From the NCBI RefSeq assembly GCF_000817815.1, contig NZ_JPRD01000017.1, positions 47,233 to 111,232 of the forward strand: 64,000 bases of DNA, written 5' to 3'. A model generated the notes under the pieces. It was given only the letters and a program-made list of their open reading frames with translations, was not told the DNA's origin and did not search any database. The position numbers and the translations under genes were made by a program. Of this stretch, positions 17,304 through 25,174 are shown piece after piece (positions within the stretch are counted from its first letter, which is position 1; every line of letters starts with the position of its first letter). This DNA is from Vibrio owensii CAIM 1854 = LMG 25443 (lineage in GTDB: Bacteria > Pseudomonadota > Gammaproteobacteria > Enterobacterales > Vibrionaceae).

Positions 17304-18068
17304 ATGACAGAACTGAAAGGTTTCAATCTTGCCAAAGTAGAAAAACGAATCGACTGGACAGGTGAGCTGTTCAGTTTACGAGTTTCCGGTGCGCCTCTCT
17401 CCTTCAAAGCCGGACAATTTACCAAACTCGCCTTGCTCGACGAACAGGGCAATCCCATTAGCCGCGCATACTCGGTGGTGAATGCGCCCAGTGAGCAGTT
17501 CGAGTGGCTCGAATTCTTAGTCGTCGCGAACCCAGAAGGGCAATTGACCCCAAGGCTGCAACAGCTTCAAACTGGCGATAGCATTTATGTTGGTGAAACT
17601 GCTCATGGCGATCTTATCCACGATACCATTCCCAAACATGCAAACGATCTATGGCTGCTTTCCACGGGCACAGGCATTGGTCCATTTCTCTCTTTGTTAG
17701 ACGACATTAATCTACTCCCACACAGCGATCACATTGTGCTGGTACATGGTGTGCGTTACGAAAGAGATTTAGTTTACAAATACCTGATTGAGCAACTCCA
17801 ACAGCGATATGAAGGTCGTCTTCGTTATGTGCCGATTGTCAGCCGTGAGAGTATTCCGGGTAAGCTTCAAGGCCGCATTCCAGATCTGATTGCGTCGGGA
17901 GAGCTCGTTAATCGTGCGGACTTACCGTTTTCTAAAGAAAGCAGCTTTGTGATGATGTGTGGCAATCCTGAGATGATCAAAGATACCTCTCCAGTACTGC
18001 AAGATATCGGCTTGGAAAAGTATCGTGCCCGAACGGGTGGCAATATCATTTACGAGAGATATTGGTAA
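17304..18068 (+). CDS. fpr: Ferredoxin--NADP+ reductase (Fpr)
   Basis: 254 residues, similar to E. coli Fpr (248). FAD-binding RAYSVVNAPSE (about 55-65), NADP-binding GTGIGPFLSLL (about 117-127), VHGVRYERDLVY, and MMCGNPEMI near the C-terminus; ends in the aromatic RYW, as expected for stacking on FAD. It moves electrons between NADPH and ferredoxin or flavodoxin. AAGGAG lies eight bases before the ATG. Monocistronic. Confidence 0.95.
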   Translation: MTELKGFNLAKVEKRIDWTGELFSLRVSGAPLSFKAGQFTKLALLDEQGNPISRAYSVVNAPSEQFEWLEFLVVANPEGQLTPRLQQLQTGDSIYVGETAHGDLIHDTIPKHANDLWLLSTGTGIGPFLSLLDDINLLPHSDHIVLVHGVRYERDLVYKYLIEQLQQRYEGRLRYVPIVSRESIPGKLQGRIPDLIASGELVNRADLPFSKESSFVMMCGNPEMIKDTSPVLQDIGLEKYRARTGGNIIYERYW

Positions 18069-18141
18069 GCGCTGATCAATTTTTAGACCATCTCACTTCT
18101 GAGAGAGGGTCACAAATATGACTTCTCTTAATTGAGCACAC

Positions 18142-18186
18142 TTACCCTCATCCCTAGAATGCATCAGCTTGCATTTGAGGGGATAA
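18142..18186 (+). promoter_or_regulatory. Hairpin enclosing the ribosome site of the RDD gene
   Basis: TTACCCTCA (18142-18150) can pair with TGAGGG..TAA (18176-18186), and AATGCA pairs with TGCATT (18158-18175) on top. The GAGGGGATAAGG ribosome site of the gene at 18190 would be inside the stem. Possibly a translation switch. Confidence 0.35.
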
Positions 18187-18189
18187 GGT

Positions 18190-18633
18190 ATGTGGTGTTC
18201 AATTGCCAATAGAAAACGAAGGATGATTGGTGGTCTTATCGATCTGATGATCGTCACGGGGTTAGTACTGCTGATTGCGTTGACCATCAATTCATTTGTG
18301 AACGACTTTGAACTCTCTGTGAGTGAGAATCTTCAACTGGTAAAGGATACAAAGGCGAGCTACGTACTTACCATCCCCATGTTGATGCTAGTGAATTGGA
18401 ATTTACTGCGCGAAGGGCAAACGATCGGTATGCGTTTAGTCGGGATTAAAGTGGTGATGAAGAACGGCCACGACACGACGAAAGTCACCGCTTCACTTCG
18501 ATTGTGCATCAGCTACTTAATTGAAATGCTGATTCCATTTACGCCACTAGTGAACATCATTTTGCTCTTTTGTCACCCAGAACGTCGCTTGTTACACGAC
18601 ATGCTCTCTGGCACCAAAGTCGTCAACTGCTAA
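18190..18633 (+). CDS. RDD family inner-membrane protein
   Basis: 147 residues. The RDD pattern is visible: RKRRMIGGLIDLMIVTG (Arg and Asp of the first helix, about 9-25), a second helix after about residue 60 (YVLTIPMLMLVNWNLLREG) with TIGMRLVGIKVV, and a third (LCISYLIEMLIPFTPLVNIILLF) ending in HPERRLLHDMLSGTKVV. RDD proteins are small membrane proteins, some linked to cation/proton exchange; this one has no context for function. Confidence 0.87.
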   Translation: MWCSIANRKRRMIGGLIDLMIVTGLVLLIALTINSFVNDFELSVSENLQLVKDTKASYVLTIPMLMLVNWNLLREGQTIGMRLVGIKVVMKNGHDTTKVTASLRLCISYLIEMLIPFTPLVNIILLFCHPERRLLHDMLSGTKVVNC

Positions 18634-18759
18634 ATTACTCGCTGTTCTTGTATTAAAGCTGTTGTTTCACTCAGAGTTGCGAGCGAGTCAACTTTCCATA
18701 TTTCTCTTCTTACCACTACACTTACTTCAGACATAAATTCAATCGCTTAGGATTCAAGG

Positions 18760-19596
18760 ATGATGAACAAAGCTGGTTGGACAGTGTGCCTTGCCACGCT
18801 TACTTCCTTTACCACTATCGCTGGTGAGTGGGAGATTGAAGCGGGCGGATTTTTCTCTCGCACTGACACCAAACTTAACGCTTACGACCCTTATCTCGAT
18901 CAAATACGCACTATTGATTTCGAATCGGATCTCGATTTGAAAGAGTTTACTGTGCTGCCGTATGTAGAGGTTGAGTATTACTTCAATAAAAAACACAGCG
19001 TCTATGTGGATTGGCGAAGCCTACACCGAGAAGCGACCCGCACCGCAGTGACTAAGCCTTTTGAGGTTACGGTAGATGGAACGACTTACGCGGTTCAGGC
19101 GGGCTCAAAGCTGACTACAGAGCTCAATATCGATATTGTGCGCCTAGGTTATGGCTACCAGTTTTACACCAGTGACAAGTGGGCAGTCGATGTGTTGGCC
19201 GGATTACACGTGATGTGGCTGTCGCTGGGCTTGGACGGCAAGCTTGGCGCTAAGGCAAGTGGCGTTGATGAGTTTCCGGTGATGTTTGTGGACGAGACGG
19301 TACTGAGTGATGTTACGGCACCTTTGCCTGATTTAGGTATTCGGGCGGAGTATTCGCTTAATCAAGATTGGATTTTGAAAAGTCACGCCCAAGTCTTTTA
19401 TCTAGCAGTAGACGATATTGAGGGATACTTGTTAGAAGTCGATTTTGGCGCGAAATACCTCTTCACCGACCAATTCAGTATGACTGGGTCATTCAACTAT
19501 TACGAAGTCGGGGTGGATTATGAAAGCGACAATTCAGCGCTCGATGTTACCTATCGATTCTATGGACCGATGCTGACTTTGGCGTATAAATTCTGA
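18760..19596 (+). CDS. Predicted outer-membrane beta-barrel protein
   Basis: 278 residues with a Sec signal peptide (cleavage near TIAG-EWE, about residue 21). The mature protein alternates polar and aromatic residues in strand-like stretches (LPYVEVEYYFNKKHSVYVDW; LGYGYQFYT; MTGSFNYYEVGV) and ends in AYKF, a C-terminal Phe expected for Bam-inserted barrels. I do not recognise a named family. ATG at 18760 follows TAGGA; a second ATG one codon on is also possible. Terminator follows at once. Confidence 0.75.
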   Translation: MMNKAGWTVCLATLTSFTTIAGEWEIEAGGFFSRTDTKLNAYDPYLDQIRTIDFESDLDLKEFTVLPYVEVEYYFNKKHSVYVDWRSLHREATRTAVTKPFEVTVDGTTYAVQAGSKLTTELNIDIVRLGYGYQFYTSDKWAVDVLAGLHVMWLSLGLDGKLGAKASGVDEFPVMFVDETVLSDVTAPLPDLGIRAEYSLNQDWILKSHAQVFYLAVDDIEGYLLEVDFGAKYLFTDQFSMTGSFNYYEVGVDYESDNSALDVTYRFYGPMLTLAYKF

Positions 19597-19600
19597 TAAT

Positions 19601-19628
19601 AAAAAAGCCACACTTGAGTGTGGCTTTT
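19601..19628. terminator. Bidirectional rho-independent terminator
   Basis: AAAAAGCCACAC pairs with GTGTGGCTTTTT around TTGA. Serves the barrel gene and the convergent DUF2057 gene. Confidence 0.88.
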
Positions 19629-19660
19629 TACATCTAGTCTTTACGACTAAACCAACGGGA

Positions 19661-20332
19661 TTATTGCTGGTTGATGTAGTCTTTAAAGCGCGCTTGTGTC
19701 TCAGCGTCTGCTTTTTGGTACCAGAAATGCAGCATTTCTTCAGCCGTTGAATCTGCTTTCATTGTCGCAGGCTTAGTTTGCTTCATGTCTGCTGGGATCT
19801 TTGCAGGAAGTGTTGCTGGTTGGATAACCGCTGCACTTACAACGCCAACTGCCGCAACGCCGCCAGTCTTGTTGTAGTCTTCCACTTCACGTACGTAATC
19901 ACGACCGATTTGCATGCCAGGCTTGATTAGCTTGTCTTGCTCTACCGCAATTGCGTTGCCAGAAGCATCAACCAGTTTCCAATCTAGGTCTTTGATTTTG
20001 TCTTCTGCTTGGCGAAGGTCGCGATATTCAGGAACTTGTAGGCTTAGTTCCGCGTCTGTTGCGTCAAAGCGAGTTACGATAACGTCACTCTCAACGCTTA
20101 GGCGATCATTACCTTGGCTGAAGTAAGGTGCGTAGCGAAACACAACTTGGTTTACGCCGTCAGGTAGCGTGAATGATTTTTCTGAAGCAAAGAAGCCGCC
20201 AGATAGTTTCACCTTCTCGCCGTTAGCCGCCAAAATAGAAACGTCGTCAGGAACGGTTACTGTCACATCCGCAAATGCCATGCCACTCATAGCCAAAGCA
20301 AGCGCGCAAGTTAAAGGCTTGATCAATTTCAT
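19661..20332 (-). CDS. DUF2057 (YccT-like) periplasmic protein
   Basis: 223 residues from the ATG at 20332, preceded by AGGA at eight bases; the upstream in-frame extension to 20383 lacks these features. Signal peptide MKLIKPLTCALALAMSGMAFA. DUF2057 features: VTVPDDVSILAANGEKV at the mature N-terminus, DGVNQVVFRYAPYF and a late ETQARFKDYINQQ tail. YccT-type proteins are periplasmic; the E. coli homologue has been linked to curli control. Monocistronic. Confidence 0.85.
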   Translation of the reverse strand: MKLIKPLTCALALAMSGMAFADVTVTVPDDVSILAANGEKVKLSGGFFASEKSFTLPDGVNQVVFRYAPYFSQGNDRLSVESDVIVTRFDATDAELSLQVPEYRDLRQAEDKIKDLDWKLVDASGNAIAVEQDKLIKPGMQIGRDYVREVEDYNKTGGVAAVGVVSAAVIQPATLPAKIPADMKQTKPATMKADSTAEEMLHFWYQKADAETQARFKDYINQQ

Positions 20333-20481
20333 TGTTTTTATCCTAAGCACTGAATTAGTGGTCATCGAGAGTGCATCGTTCATTGTCCGATTGCAACTCC
20401 CGAATGTAAGAAGATTGAAAATTTAACAAGAACGTCATTTTAATCGGATACCAAACTATGAAACTGTGAGCTAAATAGCTC

Positions 20482-20507
20482 AAACCGCTGCAAAGGGCAG
20501 CGGTTTG
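20482..20507. terminator. Hairpin downstream of the efflux operon
   Basis: AAACCGCTGC pairs with GCAGCGGTTT over a six-base loop, 19 bases after the last gene of the minus-strand operon. T-runs are short on both sides, so it is a weak or structural terminator. Confidence 0.55.
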
Positions 20508-20525
20508 TTTCAATTGATAGAACGA

Positions 20526-21677
20526 TTAGATACCAGCGCCATGTCCAGCTTCGTTTTGTTCTGAAGCTTGTTCGGCATTTTCCGCTAACGCTTCTTGCTG
20601 TTGTTGAGCTTTTTCAATGTTCAACCACCACACAAATAGCTCGTACCAAATCGCAAGAATAACCGCACCTAAGAACAGACCAACGATGCCGTAGAACAAC
20701 ATACCACCGATGGCACCTAGCAGAATGACTGGCATTGGTACATCAACACCACGACCCATTAACATTGGCTTGAATAGGTTTTCAGACAGTGCTGCAACCA
20801 CAACCCAAACCGTAAACATGGTTGCTGTGCTGGTGTCTTGCGTCATGTACATGTAACCAATGACTGGCAGAACGGCCAATAGAGCAGGTAGCTGTGCGAT
20901 ACAAAGAATCATCAGCACTAGCGTTAGTAGGCCTGCAGCCGGAACACCAAAGATGAAGAAGCCCGCACCAATCAATAGTGCTTGAATGGCAGCTACACCA
21001 ACTACGCCAAGTAACACACTCTTAATGGTCGCAGCAATAAGCGTTGTCCAACTCTTCGCGTTATCACCTGCCGTGCGAATAGCAACGGTTCGTAAGCCAG
21101 AAGCAATTGACTCCGAGTAAGTCATAAAGCCAGCAGCAATCGCTAGTGAAATGATAGAAAGTAGCAAGCTACCTAGAGCACCACCGACCATACCAAGTAG
21201 AGACGTTAGACCCGACTTGATTTGTGGCATAAAGGTTTGAATTGCCTTCTCTAAGTTAGTCGCAAACAGAGTCCATACTTCGTAAAGCTTATCACCGACA
21301 AGAGGCCAATCAGCAACAGAAGGTTTTGGACCAGGGATTTTGATGTCGCCACTTTGAAGAACGTCTAGTGCGTGAGTTGCACCATCTACGATAGAGCCCG
21401 AAACCATAACAAGAGGCGCTACCAGAAGTGCGATACCCAGCAAGGCGATTGTCGTCGCCGCGAGGCCACGTTTACCACCATACACTTTTGCCAGCTTCTT
21501 ACAGATCGGCATCAGTGCAACGGCAATGATGGCACCCCAAATCACAGGAAGAATGAAAGGCTTTATGATGTCGTACGTAAACATCAGCAAGATTAAAATC
21601 AAGCCGATTCGTATAGCAGATTCCACCATGTTACTGATGAAAATCTTGCTCTCATTTTTTTCCGATTGTTTATCCAT
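20526..21677 (-). CDS. AI-2E family transporter (PerM/YdiK-like)
   Basis: 383 residues with about eight membrane segments: two pairs at the N-terminus (IRIGLILILLMFTYDIIKPFILP), a long periplasmic/amphipathic stretch (about 110-160), then four to five helices including the family-typical PAAGLLTLVLMILCIAQLPALL and MPVILLGAIGGML. The C-terminal tail is Gln/Glu/Ala-rich and soluble. The family includes TqsA (AI-2 exporter) and Na+/H+ antiporters, so the substrate is open. Last gene of a six-gene operon; it overlaps the upstream potassium-channel gene by eight bases. Confidence 0.87.
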   Translation of the reverse strand: MDKQSEKNESKIFISNMVESAIRIGLILILLMFTYDIIKPFILPVIWGAIIAVALMPICKKLAKVYGGKRGLAATTIALLGIALLVAPLVMVSGSIVDGATHALDVLQSGDIKIPGPKPSVADWPLVGDKLYEVWTLFATNLEKAIQTFMPQIKSGLTSLLGMVGGALGSLLLSIISLAIAAGFMTYSESIASGLRTVAIRTAGDNAKSWTTLIAATIKSVLLGVVGVAAIQALLIGAGFFIFGVPAAGLLTLVLMILCIAQLPALLAVLPVIGYMYMTQDTSTATMFTVWVVVAALSENLFKPMLMGRGVDVPMPVILLGAIGGMLFYGIVGLFLGAVILAIWYELFVWWLNIEKAQQQQEALAENAEQASEQNEAGHGAGI

Positions 21678-22356
21678 TTTTGTTTACCTGATGTTCAATG
21701 TTGGAACTGACGAGACTTGAAACAACAATCGCCATATAAAACACGCCTACAATGGCCTCTAAATACACAACGACTTGTGCCAATGGTGTTAGAGGGCTGA
21801 TGTCGCCATAACCGAGAGTGGTTAAGGTGACGAAACTGAAATACGCTGCATTAGAGAAGTTCTGACCCCAAGAGATGGCTTCCATCCCGGTGAATGAGTT
21901 TGGAGAGAACTCAAGAAGAATGAGGTAGGCAATTGCCCACATCAGTCCCAGCAGCAAAAATAGAGCAACAGAGCCAATGACTTTGTTGGTGTTCACATGC
22001 CCAGTGAACAGAATCTGCCTTGCGATAGACTTAAATGTGCCGAAGAAGAACGCGAAGGTGAGGGCGAGCATCACTACGTCCATTTCTTTGATGCCTAGCA
22101 CGGCTTTGATACCAATCACCACAACCCAAGTACCCAATAGGGTATAGAGGAAACGTGACCAATTTTTGTCAAAGCGCAAGCTCGCCATACAGACGATGAA
22201 GGTGATGATGGTGAAGCCTTGCAGCAAGTGCTCCATCGCACCTTCTCCAACGACCTGTACAAACGCACCGCCGATCAAAAGCCCGATGAGCGCTAAGGTC
22301 AGATAGAAGAAGTTGTTTTCTTCATTGATGTTTTTGAGTTTTTTTCCAATAACCAT
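21670..22356 (-). CDS. Two-pore-type potassium channel (Ion_trans_2)
   Basis: 228 residues. Four N-terminal hydrophobic helices precede the pore module: a helix (IGSVALFLLLGLMWAIAYLILL), pore loop SFVTLTTLGYGDISP with the TxGYGD selectivity filter, then the inner helix (VVYLEAIVGVFYMAIVVSSLV). No cytoplasmic RCK or cyclic-nucleotide domain. It conducts K+ across the inner membrane. It lies between the HlyD gene (19 bases) and the AI-2E transporter (overlap), an unusual partner for an efflux pump. Confidence 0.92.
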   Translation of the reverse strand: MVIGKKLKNINEENNFFYLTLALIGLLIGGAFVQVVGEGAMEHLLQGFTIITFIVCMASLRFDKNWSRFLYTLLGTWVVVIGIKAVLGIKEMDVVMLALTFAFFFGTFKSIARQILFTGHVNTNKVIGSVALFLLLGLMWAIAYLILLEFSPNSFTGMEAISWGQNFSNAAYFSFVTLTTLGYGDISPLTPLAQVVVYLEAIVGVFYMAIVVSSLVSSNIEHQVNKNG

Positions 22357-22375
22357 GGTTATGCCTGTTTAACTC

Positions 22376-23275
22376 CTACTCTTGTTCTTGTGATGAGTCC
22401 TTCATCACCATGATGGAAGCAGAAAGCCCGAATCGAAGATCGACACCTTCTGGCAGTTCATGCAGAGAAACGCGAACCGGAATACGTTGCGCTAGGCGAA
22501 TCCATTGGAATACTGGATTCACGTTCGGCAGTAGGTTGTAGCCCACGGTGCCGTCTTTTGGTGCGATACCCCAACCAATAGAGTCCACCGTTGCATCGAT
22601 TGGCGTATCTGGATGAGACATTAAGGTCACGCGCGCATCGCTACCCGGAGCAATTTGTGCCAATTGGTTTTCACGGAAGAAGCCAAAGACCCAGAAGCTA
22701 TTTTTGTCGATAAGTGCCACTAATGGTTGGTTTGCAACTGCCTGTGTACCGTCACGGATATCTAGGTTTGACACAAAGCCATCAACCGATGCGTACACTT
22801 TGGTGTAACCAAGATTCAGGCGTGCGGATTTAAGTTGCTCTTCTGCTGATTTGATTTGCAGTAGTGACTCTTCGTAAGTGATCTCACGACGAATCAGATC
22901 TTTGTGAGAGACAGCTCCACGGTCTTTCGCTCGAATGTCTTTCAAGCGATCGTATTCGATCTTTTTACCGCGAGAGCTAACGATGGCTTTCTCTAACGCC
23001 ACTTCGGCTTGTGATAGGGCAACTTCGTAAGTGGTTGGGTCGATCTCAAACAGCAGATCACCTTTCTTCACTTCTTGGTTGTCCATCACCGCAACATTGA
23101 CGATAGGGCCAGACACACGAGGTGCGACCTTGATAACGTTCGCACGTACCTGGCCATCGCGGGTCCATGGGTTATTAAAATACTCTTCGAACTTCTGATA
23201 GCCGAACCACGCCGCGCCACCAAGAATGACAAGATTGAGTGCAATAACGAGTAGTTTTTTCATCTTGTTGGGCAC
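22376..23275 (-). CDS. HlyD/EmrA-type membrane fusion protein
   Basis: 299 residues. N-terminal membrane anchor (LLVIALNLVILGGAAWFGY), a biotinyl-lipoyl-like half (VAPRVSGPIVNVAVMDNQEVKKGDLLFEID, about 46-76), a coiled-coil hairpin (about 80-150) and the second lipoyl half with LGYTKVYASVDGFVSN. C-terminal beta barrel SIGWGIAPKDGTVG. Closest in style to AaeA. It joins the FUSC inner-membrane pump to the outer-membrane factor coded two genes upstream. It directly abuts the DUF1656 gene. Confidence 0.93.
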   Translation of the reverse strand: MPNKMKKLLVIALNLVILGGAAWFGYQKFEEYFNNPWTRDGQVRANVIKVAPRVSGPIVNVAVMDNQEVKKGDLLFEIDPTTYEVALSQAEVALEKAIVSSRGKKIEYDRLKDIRAKDRGAVSHKDLIRREITYEESLLQIKSAEEQLKSARLNLGYTKVYASVDGFVSNLDIRDGTQAVANQPLVALIDKNSFWVFGFFRENQLAQIAPGSDARVTLMSHPDTPIDATVDSIGWGIAPKDGTVGYNLLPNVNPVFQWIRLAQRIPVRVSLHELPEGVDLRFGLSASIMVMKDSSQEQE

Positions 23276-23479
23276 CTAAAACTGTATATACAAACTGTCG
23301 ATGGCCACCATGTAGAACACCATGATGGCAATGAATGTCAGAGACGGAAACGCAATGAAACGAGACAAACGTGTCTTGTTCAAAATGATCACCGTTATCC
23401 ATGTAGCGGTGACTGCAAGAATCAGCACCAAGAGCAGCGGTGAGAAGTAAACGTCACCCCAAGAGAGTTCGTGTGGCAT
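23276..23479 (-). CDS. DUF1656 small membrane protein of efflux operon
   Basis: 67 residues with two membrane helices (SPLLLVLILAVTATWITVIIL; FPSLTFIAIMVFYMVAI), start MPHELSWGDVYFSP being diagnostic of DUF1656 (AaeX-like). Its ATG overlaps the stop codon of the outer-membrane-factor gene (TAATG), so the two are translationally coupled. Such proteins always sit in FUSC/HlyD operons; their role is unknown. Confidence 0.92.
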   Translation of the reverse strand: MPHELSWGDVYFSPLLLVLILAVTATWITVIILNKTRLSRFIAFPSLTFIAIMVFYMVAIDSLYIQF

Positions 23480-25164
23480 TACTGCACCTCCCCATTTTGC
23501 TCGGCATTGTTTTGCTCATCACTTATTTGCTCAGGACTGTCCGCTTGCGCTTTGTCTGATGTTTGCTCAAGAAGCAGTGGCGGCAGAACGCGTTCTTCTT
23601 CGTCTAGCAAATCATCCCAATCGCTGCGGTCTTGCATCTGTTTTGCAACGGTTTCTGATAAGAAAGGCTTACCAGTTTGGGTTTCCCAACCGCCACCGAG
23701 TGCTTTGTAAAGGGCAACCACTTGGTTTGCGACGTTACCTTTGATGGTGGCGTAGCTGTCTTCTGCGCGAGTCATCTTCTCTACTGAATTCAGTAGACGC
23801 TCAAAAGAAATCTGACCGTTTTCGTACTGGGTCATCGAGATGTTGAACGCACGGATGGATGAGTTCACCGATTGCAGACGCAACGACTTTTGCTCCAAGT
23901 ACAAGTCGTAAGCTTCCAGCGCATTGGTTACTTCATTAACCGCTTGCAGCACCTTCTTGTTGTAGTTGGTGATGGTTTCTTGGAAGCGAGCATCTTCAAA
24001 GCGGATGTTGTTCTTCACTCGGCCGTACTGGAAAATGTTCCAGCTAAAGCTTGGCCCCGCGACCATGGTCAACGAGTCACTGAAGCTAAAGCTGCTGCCG
24101 TCCGGTACTGTGCTGTCGATACCAATCGAACCGAACAAGGTGAAGCTTGGGTACAGTGCTGTTTCTGCAACGCCAATCTGAGCACTTTGCGCTCGTGCTT
24201 GCATCTCTGAAACCTGCAAATCAGGTCGACGCATTACTAGATTCGCATCCACTTTGTCATCCAACAGAGGAGGGCGAGGTACGATGGAACGTTCATCATT
24301 CCCAGACAAAGCAGGTTTTCTGCCTGAGGATTTAAACTGGTTTTCGTAATCTGCCATACGCTGGGCAAAGCCATCAGATTGCAACAGCTTTTCAACGTCT
24401 TCTGGCAGGACACCCAACAGCAATGCCAATGCCGTGCGCGACTGCTTCATTGCAATTTCAAGCGAAGGTTGCGCCGCTTTAGTATTGAAGAGCTGGTTCT
24501 TCGCTTGCTGAACGTCGAGCTCGGTTACGTTACCCGAATCAAACTGCACCTGAGTAATATTCACCACGCGCTCTTGGATCTCGATGTTTCGACGAGAAAG
24601 CAAAATACGCTCTTGGAACGTGCGGTAGTTGATGTAGTTGCGTGCCACCTCAGAGGTGATGGTCACCATGATGTCGTGGTATGACGCAATCGATGCATAG
24701 TAACCAGCCTCAGCCGACTCAATGCCACGTGCGTATTTGCCCCAGATGTCCATCTCCCAGCCAGCGTCAAACGACAACGCAGCGTTATTCACACCTTGGT
24801 CGTTCACATAAGCCCTAGCTAAGTTACCGGAGACCGTTTGCACTTGTGGGTATTGCAATCCTGTGGAGATCCCCAATAACGAACGTGCTTGAACGATACG
24901 CAAACCCGCCGCCTCAAGATCGAGGTTTTGTTGGCTCGCCATCTCAACCAGTTGGTTCAGTGTTGGATCGTTGAACTGCTGCCACCACTGCTGCAGTTTT
25001 TGCTCGGATTGTTGTGTGTCTTGCGCCGCTTTTTCTACCGACCAATCACTTGGCAAGGCGGTTTGCTCTGGATGGACGTAGTCCGGACCCAAAGTCGTAC
25101 ACGCACTCAATCCGAGTACAGAGAGTATGGCGAGGCTTGGTTTAGTTAGTTTTAGAAGCATCAT
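23479..25164 (-). CDS. Outer-membrane efflux lipoprotein, NodT/TolC family
   Basis: 561 residues. Lipoprotein signal ending LSAC with Cys22, then TTLGPDYVHPE, the usual NodT start. Two outer-membrane-factor repeats follow: LNQLVEMASQQNLDLEAAGLRIVQARSLLG and the second repeat around MRRPDLQVSEMQARAQSAQIGVAETALYPSF. An atypical soluble tail rich in Glu, Gln and Asp (about 500-561) extends beyond the ordinary end at about 490 residues. It forms the exit channel of the tripartite pump. It begins 10 bases after the FUSC gene. Confidence 0.93.
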   Translation of the reverse strand: MMLLKLTKPSLAILSVLGLSACTTLGPDYVHPEQTALPSDWSVEKAAQDTQQSEQKLQQWWQQFNDPTLNQLVEMASQQNLDLEAAGLRIVQARSLLGISTGLQYPQVQTVSGNLARAYVNDQGVNNAALSFDAGWEMDIWGKYARGIESAEAGYYASIASYHDIMVTITSEVARNYINYRTFQERILLSRRNIEIQERVVNITQVQFDSGNVTELDVQQAKNQLFNTKAAQPSLEIAMKQSRTALALLLGVLPEDVEKLLQSDGFAQRMADYENQFKSSGRKPALSGNDERSIVPRPPLLDDKVDANLVMRRPDLQVSEMQARAQSAQIGVAETALYPSFTLFGSIGIDSTVPDGSSFSFSDSLTMVAGPSFSWNIFQYGRVKNNIRFEDARFQETITNYNKKVLQAVNEVTNALEAYDLYLEQKSLRLQSVNSSIRAFNISMTQYENGQISFERLLNSVEKMTRAEDSYATIKGNVANQVVALYKALGGGWETQTGKPFLSETVAKQMQDRSDWDDLLDEEERVLPPLLLEQTSDKAQADSPEQISDEQNNAEQNGEVQ

Positions 25165-25174
25165 ATCCTCACCT

